Shown here: piece by piece, positions 1 to 6,780 of the stretch | Layout: each line of letters opens with the position of its first letter | How positions within the stretch are numbered: the stretch's first letter is position 1 | Source: a virus | DNA length: 38,007 nt | Direction: 5' to 3' (one strand) | Virus record (IMG/VR): IMGVR_UViG_3300010885_028659 | Location: 1 to 38,007 of that record | Notes under the pieces: generated by a model | What the model saw: only the letters and a program-made list of their open reading frames with translations | Database searches by the model: none | Told to the model about the DNA's origin: nothing | Program-made: the position numbers and the translations under genes

Positions 1-606
1 ACTTGTATAAACGTTACGAGTATATGTTCCAACTGTACCCGCATGAACGCTGGCATTTGAACCCATATAAAAATAGTTGTATCCAGTATCAACAAAAGTA
101 TCCCACGCAGTACCAGCACTTGGACTTGTTATGGTATTTGTATTACTTTGTAGACCAATTCTTCCACCAGCATTGAAGAAATATCTTGCTTGGTCTGCGC
201 TTGCAAAGGTATATGTAAATGTTTTGGTACTGAGTGATGACCAAGCTGTAGCATTTGTATTTGCAGTAGCATTTACGGTGCTACCACTGCTAGCATAGGT
301 ATATTTGCTGTTAATCATATTTGTAATAAATGAGTCAACTGTGTTCAAATATGTAATAACCGCACCACTGGTTGGCGAAGTAATACCAGTACCGCTGCCA
401 TATTGGTGGTTCTGTATTGAGTTCATACGAGCAACGAGTGTTGACCAATCAGTTGCAGGCACAACAGTACCAGCACTGGTTGTAGCAATAGTAGTGCTTT
501 GTCCATATCCGTTGCCAGCATTACCCGTTCCCCAAAGAGCGTTTATTTGGTTTACACGAAGATTGAAATCAGTTGCTTCAATTATACCGCCGCTGCTATA
601 TGCCAT
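1..606 (-). CDS. Tail fibre / virion structural protein, N-terminal 202 residues (runs off left edge)
   Basis: The minus-strand frame is open from an ATG at 606 to the window edge with no stop, so the gene is partial at its 3' end. The product begins MAYSSGGIIEATDFNLRVNQ and continues INALWGTGNAGNGYGQ. This is an opening I know from marine T4-like phage structural and fibre proteins (GG-I-ATDFN followed by NxxWGTG). A related unit, with DW..L..RMN near residue 55 and a Gly-rich turn, follows. There is no signal peptide or membrane segment. An ATAAATA late-promoter-like box lies 21 nt upstream, so the gene probably has its own late transcript. It is the last visible member of the fibre cassette. 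Its N-terminus differs from that of the three paralogous fibres, so it may attach elsewhere. Function is inferred from context and composition. Confidence 0.75.
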   Translation of the reverse strand, partial: MAYSSGGIIEATDFNLRVNQINALWGTGNAGNGYGQSTTIATTSAGTVVPATDWSTLVARMNSIQNHQYGSGTGITSPTSGAVITYLNTVDSFITNMINSKYTYASSGSTVNATANTNATAWSSLSTKTFTYTFASADQARYFFNAGGRIGLQSNTNTITSPSAGTAWDTFVDTGYNYFYMGSNASVHAGTVGTYTRNVYTS

Positions 607-627
607 ATTTTATAGTTCCCACACTTC

Positions 628-634
628 TATTTAT
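628..634 (-). promoter_or_regulatory. T4-type late promoter box (ATAAATA)
   Basis: The minus strand reads AATAAATAG, 21 nt before the ATG at 606 and in the short gap between two fibre genes. It matches the core of the T4 late promoter consensus TATAAATA recognised by gp55-type sigma factors. One of six such boxes in the window. Confidence 0.6.
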
Positions 635-661
635 TTAATCTGTCTAAGTATTTAGAATTTG

Positions 662-1882
662 TTATGGGGCAATGTTTGCCATACTATAAGCACCAAGATA
701 ACTGCTGCCTCCATCATATGTAATAAATGATACAACATCACGATATGATACAGTAGTAGTTAAAGTAGGAGCCTGACCATAACTCCAACGAACAGAAGCT
801 GGATATGTAAGGTTATAACCACCGCTACCACCCTGTGTGGCTACAATAGTAACAGTTTGTGCCTTACCACTTGCTGGTGGATTGGTAAATGAAAGTGTAC
901 AATTTGTTGTTAACGTAATCGTATGAACATCGCTTGCACTCCAATCAACTGTATAAGTTGATCCAACACTGCCAGCAACGTAAACATTTTCTATAATACG
1001 ATTATTAATGGTAGCACTTGTAAATGTAGCAGAATTTGGCGTAACCCCACCAACAATACCGTTTAACGCACCAACATGATTAACTGCAGTAATTGTGCCA
1101 CTGCTTGTAAGACTTGTTAATGTTCCTGTGCTTGTGATATTTGGTTGACTTGCGCCTGTTACGTTCGTTGCATTATAGATACTACCAATAATTGGTGTTG
1201 AAACTGTTAAACCAGTTAGCGTACCAAGACTAGTAATATAAGGTTGTGCATTTGTAATAAGTTGACCACTTAGTGGAATAGCGCCAGTAAAAATATTTAC
1301 GTTAATATTATAGCCTGGATTAATAGTAGAGAAACCAGGATAACTGGATACCCATGTAGAAGTAGGAGTAAATGAAGGGTCTTTACTTAATATACCAGTA
1401 AGTTGATTACCAACAAATAGCGCAAGAACTACGTGAGTTGCACTTGTGACATCAGTAATACTCATAGCAATAGCAGTTGTTTGTTGCTGTGAACTTGAAT
1501 AAGTTGGACCAACTACTAACCATCCACTACCACTATAAATGTATAGTTGCTGATCATCGCTCTTATACCATAAATCGCCCTGAATAGCAGTAGAAGTAGG
1601 CGCAGTTACTGCAACAGTTGCTCCGCCGACAGTTTTAAAAGTTGAACCAGTATAAATTTGCAGTGAATTTGATGTAGTGTTCCACCATAGTTGACCAGTA
1701 ATCGCATTAGACGGCTGAGAAGAACCTGCCCAACTTTGTAGCATGCTAACTAAATCTTGTTGCAGCAACTGTCCATAGTTTGGATAATTTTTACCAACAA
1801 GAGTAATACTTGTTGTAGTATCAGTAGTGCCGTCAAGAATAGTTATTGGCGAGTGATTGACTACAGTAATTGTATAAGACAT
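662..1882 (-). CDS. Tail fibre protein, paralogue A
   Basis: A 406-residue fibre-like protein. Residues 15 to 80 carry the module shared with two other genes here: DGTxxTTxSITLVGKNYPNY, GQLLQQDLVxML, then GQLWWNTTSNSLQIYTGS. A second display-type unit (GDLWYKSDDQQLYIYSGS) follows near residue 103. The middle part has fibre-type repeats (TGxLTxLxVSTPIIG). The C-terminal ~110 residues look like a widespread phage tail domain: DWSASDVHTITL, then YPASVRWSYGQAPTLT, then DVVSFITYDGG. It probably builds a tail-fibre or baseplate appendage for host binding. A late-promoter-like box overlaps the end of the preceding 75-residue gene. Fibre assignment is by family resemblance and context, and the receptor is unknown. 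Confidence 0.8.
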   Translation of the reverse strand: MSYTITVVNHSPITILDGTTDTTTSITLVGKNYPNYGQLLQQDLVSMLQSWAGSSQPSNAITGQLWWNTTSNSLQIYTGSTFKTVGGATVAVTAPTSTAIQGDLWYKSDDQQLYIYSGSGWLVVGPTYSSSQQQTTAIAMSITDVTSATHVVLALFVGNQLTGILSKDPSFTPTSTWVSSYPGFSTINPGYNINVNIFTGAIPLSGQLITNAQPYITSLGTLTGLTVSTPIIGSIYNATNVTGASQPNITSTGTLTSLTSSGTITAVNHVGALNGIVGGVTPNSATFTSATINNRIIENVYVAGSVGSTYTVDWSASDVHTITLTTNCTLSFTNPPASGKAQTVTIVATQGGSGGYNLTYPASVRWSYGQAPTLTTTVSYRDVVSFITYDGGSSYLGAYSMANIAP

Positions 1883-1903
1883 ATTTACAACCTAGTTTAT
1901 AAC

Positions 1904-2131
1904 TTATTTATTAGAAATAACTGCGGTACTTGTATCCTTGTCTATATGCATGTAACCTTCGCATGCAATGTTCCAATCTTGACCATCAGTTTCATCCCAA
2001 CAAGGCACATTTATCTGTACATGCTTTACAATAAATTCCTTGCCATTTTCAAAGATCCGCCACACGTGCTCTAACGAACCACGCCCCTCACTTCCACGAG
2101 ATTTATTAAAACGTATATGATACTTGTTCAT
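1904..2131 (-). CDS. Conserved small hypothetical protein
   Basis: A 75-residue soluble protein beginning MNKYHIRFNKSRG and containing HVWRIFENGKEF and DWNIACEGYMHID. I recall similar small hypothetical proteins of unknown function in marine T4-like phages. It has no membrane segment or metal-binding motif. Its ATG at 2131 overlaps the TGA of the oxygenase gene (ATGA), which points to translational coupling in a five-gene cluster of overlapping small genes. The high share of charged and aromatic residues suggests a small folded beta-rich domain, but I give no function. Confidence 0.75.
   Translation of the reverse strand: MNKYHIRFNKSRGSEGRGSLEHVWRIFENGKEFIVKHVQINVPCWDETDGQDWNIACEGYMHIDKDTSTAVISNK
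1905..1911 (-). promoter_or_regulatory. T4-type late promoter box (ATAAATA)
   Basis: The minus strand reads TAATAAATAAG, 22 nt before the ATG at 1882. It overlaps the stop codon of the upstream 75-residue gene, so the fibre gene at 662-1882 can be transcribed independently of the small-gene cluster. Confidence 0.55.
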
Positions 2132-2742
2132 ACAATATTCGCAGTTTTATAAATGGCACTAACATTAAAATGCAGCATTTTAAAAAATTCTTTGCTACTA
2201 TTCTTTGTGAAAGTATGTGGCAAATATGCGTTAGTAATAATTAATTGGCCAGCCACTGGATTAAAATTAATAGCCTCACTAGCATCTGTTCCGTTATTGA
2301 CATCTTTCTCTGGTAAATAATTTCCAAATTCTTTTGCTGGTCTAGGATCATGAATAACTAATTTACAACTATCTTCTGGACATTCTAAAAAATAAAATCC
2401 AGTTAATATATTGCCATTACCATGAACATGTCGTTCTTGTCCACCACCATACTGATGTTCTTGAACCCAAAATTCGGTAAATACTAGTTCATAATTACTC
2501 ATATCATATCCTTGATTATCTAACACCGTATTACAGGTTTTGATTATCTCAGTTGCCAATGTTGCAATTCTATGATCTTCGTTGAAATTTTCAGTATTGT
2601 AGTATGGAAATAAATCGCTAAACTCGACTATTGTTTTAATTTTTTCAATATATTCATTGCTAACCTCTTTAGCATTTTCAAGATATTCTGGCAACATTTT
2701 ACTGTAAACAGGGCTGCTAAAATAAAACCAACTATCCATCAT
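2128..2742 (-). CDS. 2-oxoglutarate/Fe(II)-dependent oxygenase
   Basis: A 204-residue protein with the layout of the phage 2OG-Fe(II) oxygenase family (PF13759-like). A metal-binding HVH lies at H105 and H107, in RHVHGNGNILTGFYFLECP. VIHDPR follows, then GQLIITNAYLPHTF with the distal histidine H176, then KEFFKMLHFNVS, where the family's 2OG-binding arginine is usually found. That position appears to be Phe or Lys, which is a departure. Such enzymes hydroxylate proteins or small molecules using 2-oxoglutarate and O2. The ATG at 2742 overlaps the previous gene's TGA; a second in-frame ATG follows directly at 2739. Lying inside a tail-fibre cassette, it could modify a virion protein, but the substrate is unknown. 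Confidence 0.82.
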   Translation of the reverse strand: MMDSWFYFSSPVYSKMLPEYLENAKEVSNEYIEKIKTIVEFSDLFPYYNTENFNEDHRIATLATEIIKTCNTVLDNQGYDMSNYELVFTEFWVQEHQYGGGQERHVHGNGNILTGFYFLECPEDSCKLVIHDPRPAKEFGNYLPEKDVNNGTDASEAINFNPVAGQLIITNAYLPHTFTKNSSKEFFKMLHFNVSAIYKTANIV

Positions 2743-3458
2743 TTCTTTATTGCAACCTCATCTCTATAGTAACTTTCATGTGCTTTTAATTTTCGTGAAG
2801 CAATATCTACTTTTTTATAATCTGATTCTGAAAATTTTTCAATTTTTGATTTACTTAATATATCATCTCGTTTAATAGGAATAGCCTGAACTAGTGGTGT
2901 TCCAGCAGGTATAATTCCTGTAAAATTTGGTTGAGTGAACATAAATGGGAAATTAATAAAATTATCATAAACATCTGTATCAACCAAACCACCAATGCAA
3001 GCAAATCGTGTGTCTTCTCTATTGATTGGTGGTATGAACAGTGTACTCCAACCCGGCGGAGTTTGTATTAGCCAAGGATTAATAAATTTTAATGGCGGAA
3101 TATGTTCACGTGGATGTGGCGATTTTTGACTTGTAATTTGTGCTTTGCCATGTTTATCGATGATATTTTTATAAAATTTACTATCCCACTCTATGCCACT
3201 TGCATCGTCATTTGTTTTAATTTCAACATCTGCTGCCAATGGTATAATATAACCCACACTCATAGCATCAAGAAAAGGAACACATCTTTTAACTGTGCTA
3301 TTGTTCAATCGTTCAACATTATCAATGCGCATAGGCAAAGCCTTGAACCATTCAGGTATATATTTTCTTGCGCTATATGGTTTTGGAATAACATTCCAAT
3401 CTTCTTCCATGCAAGCAAACTTAATTTGATTGTTTATTCCAAAAAACGATTTAAACAT
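2739..3458 (-). CDS. Conserved phage protein, DUF6065-like
   Basis: A 239-residue soluble protein. Recognisable stretches are DWNVIPKPYSARKYIPEWFK near residue 20, a central NPWLIQTPPGWSTLFIPPIN, then GGLVDTDVYDNFINFPF and AGTPLVQAIPIKRDD. This series (TPPG-S, PPIN, GxVDTD, FPF, G-P--Q-IP-KR) resembles the DUF6065 family found in bacteria and phages, and similar proteins occur in marine T4-like phages. No catalytic residues are evident. The gene overlaps its neighbours on both sides by a few bases, so it is co-translated with the oxygenase. A jelly-roll partner of the oxygenase is conceivable but is inference. Function unknown. Confidence 0.7.
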   Translation of the reverse strand: MFKSFFGINNQIKFACMEEDWNVIPKPYSARKYIPEWFKALPMRIDNVERLNNSTVKRCVPFLDAMSVGYIIPLAADVEIKTNDDASGIEWDSKFYKNIIDKHGKAQITSQKSPHPREHIPPLKFINPWLIQTPPGWSTLFIPPINREDTRFACIGGLVDTDVYDNFINFPFMFTQPNFTGIIPAGTPLVQAIPIKRDDILSKSKIEKFSESDYKKVDIASRKLKAHESYYRDEVAIKK

Positions 3459-3667
3459 TAATTTTGTCCATTGCCCTTATAGTATCTTATCTCGCCAGCA
3501 TTATCCACATAAATTTTACAGTTTCTCACTTCCCGTTCACCACGAAGTATATGATCGTCATGAAGTGAAAAATGTAAATTTGCTATCCACTGACGCAATT
3601 CAAAGGGTAATTTATCAAAGCAACTCATGACAATCTGCATTCTGCGGATGTCAATGTCATTGTTCAT
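3458..3667 (-). CDS. Small hypothetical protein
   Basis: A 69-residue protein beginning MNNDIDIRRMQIVMSCFDKL and ending with CKIYVDNAGEIRYYKGNGQN. The first 50 residues look helical and amphipathic; the end looks like a short beta-hairpin. It has no recognised family. Its stop overlaps the start of the DUF6065-like gene and its ATG touches the stop of the next gene upstream. That tight packing is the main evidence that it is real. Confidence 0.6.
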   Translation of the reverse strand: MNNDIDIRRMQIVMSCFDKLPFELRQWIANLHFSLHDDHILRGEREVRNCKIYVDNAGEIRYYKGNGQN

Positions 3668-3975
3668 TATAATTTGCTTAGTTCAACTATATTGCTGCGT
3701 GTGATTTCATCAAGACCAACAAGAACAACACCAGTAATATTATACTGATCATCTACTTCATGATAATGAAGAATTGGAAATGTATCTATCGCTTTGTCGT
3801 GAACCCAAGTTTGAAGACTTGCAAACACATCTGCATGTTGATTGATATCCCAATACGCAAGATGTTTAAAATCTACACCTTGTTCTGTTAACCAATCATA
3901 TGCACTGCGATTTTCATTGTTGTCTTTAACTAAACCAGTGCATAAACATATATCTTTAATTTTTACAATACTCAT
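3667..3975 (-). CDS. Small protein, possible thioredoxin-fold domain without CxxC
   Basis: A 102-residue protein. The order of elements recalls glutaredoxins: beta-strand IKDICLCTG, a helix with SAYDWLTEQGVDFKHLAYWD, then FPILHYHEVDD with a Pro at the place of the fold's cis-proline, and a final VVLVGLDEITRSNIVEL helix. It has C-x-C instead of the usual CxxC, so redox activity is doubtful. A good Shine-Dalgarno (CGGAGAT) precedes the ATG at 3975. It opens the five-gene cluster. The fold assignment is a weak inference from pattern; the gene itself is secure. Confidence 0.6.
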   Translation of the reverse strand: MSIVKIKDICLCTGLVKDNNENRSAYDWLTEQGVDFKHLAYWDINQHADVFASLQTWVHDKAIDTFPILHYHEVDDQYNITGVVLVGLDEITRSNIVELSKL

Positions 3976-3986
3976 TTTTATCTCCG

Positions 3987-3994
3987 TGTTTATA
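3987..3994 (-). promoter_or_regulatory. Possible weak late promoter (TATAAACA)
   Basis: The minus strand reads CTATAAACACGGAG just before the Shine-Dalgarno of the gene starting at 3975. It differs from the T4 late consensus TATAAATA at one position. It could serve the small-gene cluster, but a one-mismatch AT-rich octamer can arise by chance. Confidence 0.25.
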
Positions 3995-5288
3995 GACCCT
4001 GATTAGGCCAAGAAATTGTAATTGTTCCAGTGTTGCCAGAGGTACCACTTGAACCTGAACTTCCGCTGCTGCCAGTAGAACCAGTAGACCCACCTGTTCC
4101 ACCACTGCCACCACTCCCAGCACCGCCACCGCTACCGCCTGTTCCGCCATTTCCAACAGTAATACTATAAGTCGTAAACGGTGCAACAGTTGCACTAGCG
4201 TTGCTTGTATTATTTAATGTTGCAGTACCACCAGCATTACCGCTACCGCCAGCATTTCCAGATGCACCAGTATTTCCTGCATTGCCACTGCCAGCACCAG
4301 TACCACTATTGCCACTATTACCACTTGCACCAGTGCCGCCAGCATTGCCTGGACTTCCTGCTGAATTATTAGGAGCGTTTGGATTTCCGCTTGCGCCACC
4401 ATTGCCTGGACTAGTACCACCAGTTCCAGCACTTCCATTTGTGTTACCATTTAAATTACGATCACGCCAGTCGCTTCCACCGCCACTTCCACCGCCGCCG
4501 CCTGCTCCGCCAGTTCCACCTGCGTTACCGCTATTTCCTGCATTACCCGCTGCTCCGCCAGTACCGCCGTTACCACCAGCACCGCCATTACCACCAGCAC
4601 CGCCATTACCACCAGCACCGCCATTACCACCAGAAAAATTAACTATATTGCTAAATTGTGTTGCATTTCCCACATTGCCGCTGCTGCCTACGCTGCCGCT
4701 TGCTCCTGTTCCGCCAGAATTACCCGCAGCACCGCTATTGCCCGCAGCACCGCTATTGCCGCTATTGCCTGCGTTGCCTGCTGTGCCATAACCACCTCCG
4801 CCACCACTGCCCCCCGATGAAGTAGTATATCCACCGCAACTATTAGGTGCGTTGTTCGTAGCGTGTCCGCCAGTACCACCAGTTGTGCCACAGCCGCTGC
4901 CACCAGCGCCGCCGCTTGGTCCGTTACTTCCACGTCCCTTAGTGCCATTTCCACCGGCACTGCCACCAGGTGTTCCAGCAGAACCAGCAGTGCCCGGACT
5001 AGTACAATTACCGCTGCCGGTTCCTTGATTCCCACCACCACCGCCATTGCCGCCAGCACCGCCAGTGCCGCCATTACCGCCTGTGCCTACGTTGCCGCTG
5101 TTTCCACTAACACCTTGTCCGCCTTGTCCACCTTGTCCACCGTTTCCGCCAGCACCGCCATTGCCGCCATTTCCGCCATAACCACTTATAGTGACTCTGC
5201 GAACACCGAAAGGTGCCTTCCAAGTAGTGCTGCTGTTAAAGGTTGCTGAGCCTGCATTTATTCTTGTGTTGAGTAATAATGCTCTCAT
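3990..5288 (-). CDS. Glycine-rich adhesin-like tail protein
   Basis: A 432-residue protein. The first ~30 residues (MRALLLNTRINAGSATFNSS, then TTWKAPFGVRRVTISGYGG) form a normal beta-rich cap. Residues ~35 to 420 are almost entirely Gly, Asn, Ser, Ala and Thr, with Gly in most third positions (GGNGGAGG, GNSGNSGAAG). A short break with FSNIVNFSGG lies near the middle. The end (GTITISWPNQGL) again looks like a beta-strand. Proline is rare, so this is not a collagen helix. The pattern fits bundled polyglycine-II helices, as known in the gp38-type adhesins of some T-even phages. It has a strong Shine-Dalgarno (AAGGAG, 5 nt spacing). It lies among the fibres and probably tips one of them; receptor binding is inferred. 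Internal tandem repeats suggest fast length change. Confidence 0.75.
   Translation of the reverse strand: MRALLLNTRINAGSATFNSSTTWKAPFGVRRVTISGYGGNGGNGGAGGNGGQGGQGGQGVSGNSGNVGTGGNGGTGGAGGNGGGGGNQGTGSGNCTSPGTAGSAGTPGGSAGGNGTKGRGSNGPSGGAGGSGCGTTGGTGGHATNNAPNSCGGYTTSSGGSGGGGGYGTAGNAGNSGNSGAAGNSGAAGNSGGTGASGSVGSSGNVGNATQFSNIVNFSGGNGGAGGNGGAGGNGGAGGNGGTGGAAGNAGNSGNAGGTGGAGGGGGSGGGSDWRDRNLNGNTNGSAGTGGTSPGNGGASGNPNAPNNSAGSPGNAGGTGASGNSGNSGTGAGSGNAGNTGASGNAGGSGNAGGTATLNNTSNASATVAPFTTYSITVGNGGTGGSGGGAGSGGSGGTGGSTGSTGSSGSSGSSGTSGNTGTITISWPNQGL
4573..4633. repeat. Perfect 18-bp tandem repeat, about 3.4 copies
   Basis: The unit ccaccagcaccgccatta occurs three times in a row, plus seven bases of a fourth, inside the glycine-rich gene. 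On the coding strand each unit encodes six residues (N, G, G, A, G, G), so gain or loss of units keeps the frame. Confidence 0.9.
4723..4758. repeat. 18-bp direct repeat, two perfect copies
   Basis: The unit cccgcagcaccgctattg is present twice in tandem within the glycine-rich gene. It encodes the repeated GNSGAA pattern, a second in-frame array of the same unit length as the one near 4.6 kb. Confidence 0.85.
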
Positions 5289-5297
5289 TTTTACTCC

Positions 5298-6752
5298 TTA
5301 CAGAATTACTGCCTCAATTATAGTTTGGATTTGGTCTGCAATTGTTTCCATTGCAATAGCAAATGTATATGGGCTGCTTTGTTCTTCTGCAATAGCTACA
5401 CCCCATGGTGATCCACGCAGTGATTGTCCTTTTAATACAGGACCGCTTACACGAACAGGAACTCGTCCCTTAAGTGCAATATAAGTTCCACCATCAAGAT
5501 CATCATTCATTTTAAAAGCTGGATTTTGACTGACTGTTCCAATAGCACGAACCGCACGACCATCATGTTGAGTAACTTCAGCATCGCCGCCTACCATAAC
5601 AACAGTTCCAACAGGATATTCCGTATCTGTTAAGTATTTTTCGGCCAAGTCGGCGTATTTTGCGGTGGTTGATGTACCATAGAAACTTGTTCCATAGAAA
5701 TTATTAGCAAAACTGTAACTAAACATTGTATTGATATTGCCAATATTTGCAGTTAAATTGCCGTTTGTTAAAAATATATTACCAATACCAAGATTTCCAG
5801 TATATGTTGGAAGATATGCAGCAACTTGTGTATTGCCATAGGAACTAGTAGTGCCGAATACTGTACCATTTGCCCAATAATAAGCAGCACTATAAGTTGC
5901 GGTGTTAGCAACATGATTAGCGGCATACATATTTGCGCTTTGTGCAGTAATGTTGCCGCTTGCAACAACTGTTGTAAATGAACCAGTATTTGCTGTATTA
6001 GCACCAATTGCACCAGTTAGGTAACCAATATGTTGTCCGCCACCGCTCGTAGTAAAACTTGGGCTTGTTAGCGAACCAGTACTTGTTATATTAGTTTGTG
6101 CATTAGTTATTAAGGTTCCACTTAAACCGCTATTTGCTACTACATAAGCAGCATATACGTTAGCGGTCTGTGCAGTAATATTGCCGCTTGATATAACTGT
6201 AGTGAATGTACCACTGTTTGCGGCATTAGCACCAATTGCGCCATTATGATAACCAATAATTTGTCCAGCGCCAGTGATAGTTCCTTGTGAAACTATTGTA
6301 CTTGTTGCAGTAACTGTTGTAAATGCACCCGTATTGGCAGTGTTTGCACCAATAGCACCAGTGTGATAGCCGATTAATTGCCCACCACCGCTGGCTGTTA
6401 AAGCACTAGCCGTTAAAGCACTAGCCGTTAAACTACTAGCCAACGTTACTGCACTGTTAACATTTAAGGTTTCTAAATTACCATATACGGTTTTCCAAGC
6501 ACTATTATCATAAACGTTAAGAAATTTATAAGTGCTATCCCACCATAGTTGTCCTTGAACAGGATATGCAGGTGGATTACTACTTGTATTACTAAAATTT
6601 TCTAAAAGATAAACAAAGTTTTCATTGAGAGCCGTGCCATAATTTGCCAAACTCTTACCGATAAGAGTCAAACTTATTGCGTTAGTATTAGCAGTTCCAT
6701 CGTTAACTGTGTATGTTACGGTCTGTGCTGAATTTTTAATCGTATATGACAT
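5298..6752 (-). CDS. Tail fibre protein, paralogue B, with YADLAE-type C-terminal domain
   Basis: A 484-residue fibre. Residues 15 to 80 carry the shared module (AISLTLIGKSLANYGTALNE, then ENFVYLLENF and GQLWWDSTYKFLNVYDNS). The centre has three repeats of the type GGGQxIGYxxGAIGANTANT followed by FTTVxxSGNIT (about residues 120 to 270), preceded by a short LTASA triplet repeat. The C-terminal ~130 residues (KYADLAEKYLTDTEYPVGTV, VMVGGDAEVTQHDGRAVRAI, GTVSQNPAFKMN, ALKGRVPVRVSGPVLKGQSL) form the peptidase-G2-like domain seen at the end of many phage fibres. In relatives that domain can act as a self-cleaving chaperone; cleavage here is not shown. A late-promoter-like box precedes the ATG by 17 nt. 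Host recognition is inferred. Confidence 0.85.
   Translation of the reverse strand: MSYTIKNSAQTVTYTVNDGTANTNAISLTLIGKSLANYGTALNENFVYLLENFSNTSSNPPAYPVQGQLWWDSTYKFLNVYDNSAWKTVYGNLETLNVNSAVTLASSLTASALTASALTASGGGQLIGYHTGAIGANTANTGAFTTVTATSTIVSQGTITGAGQIIGYHNGAIGANAANSGTFTTVISSGNITAQTANVYAAYVVANSGLSGTLITNAQTNITSTGSLTSPSFTTSGGGQHIGYLTGAIGANTANTGSFTTVVASGNITAQSANMYAANHVANTATYSAAYYWANGTVFGTTSSYGNTQVAAYLPTYTGNLGIGNIFLTNGNLTANIGNINTMFSYSFANNFYGTSFYGTSTTAKYADLAEKYLTDTEYPVGTVVMVGGDAEVTQHDGRAVRAIGTVSQNPAFKMNDDLDGGTYIALKGRVPVRVSGPVLKGQSLRGSPWGVAIAEEQSSPYTFAIAMETIADQIQTIIEAVIL
5940..6400 (-). repeat. Three protein-level repeats in fibre paralogue B
   Basis: Units with GGGQ-IGY--GAIGANTANT and FTTV--SGNITAQ lie at roughly 6400-6310, 6275-6170 and 6045-5940. 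They are similar in protein and DNA but not identical, consistent with older duplication. They probably form the repetitive fibre shaft. Confidence 0.8.
6397..6441. repeat. 15-bp tandem repeat, three copies
   Basis: gttaaagcactagcc is present twice perfectly, followed by a third copy with two changes (gttaaactactagcc). It encodes a repeated L-T-A-S-A/S stretch in fibre paralogue B and keeps the frame. Confidence 0.85.
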
Positions 6753-6769
6753 AGCTGATTCCCACTAAC

Positions 6770-6776
6770 TATTTAT
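6770..6776 (-). promoter_or_regulatory. T4-type late promoter box (ATAAATA)
   Basis: The minus strand reads CCCATAAATAGTTAG in the 28-nt gap between two fibre genes, 17 nt before the ATG at 6752. Position and sequence fit the gp55-dependent late promoter. Confidence 0.65.
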
Positions 6777-6780
6777 GGGT

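Noticed and set aside
77-655. Two plus-strand open frames at the left edge
   Set aside because: They lie opposite the partial fibre gene, which has a marine-phage-type N-terminus and a late box. The plus frames have no Shine-Dalgarno and no family features.
4573-4758. CRISPR-like short repeats
   Set aside because: The 18-bp units are directly tandem without spacers and keep the coding frame.
4201-4791. Plus-strand Pro/Ala/Leu-rich frame
   Set aside because: It is the reverse complement of Gly codons in the adhesin-like gene: GGN repeats read backwards give NCC, hence the many prolines.
4863-5249. Plus-strand Ser/Thr/Ala-rich frame
   Set aside because: It is another antisense reading of the glycine-rich gene, with no start signal and low complexity throughout.
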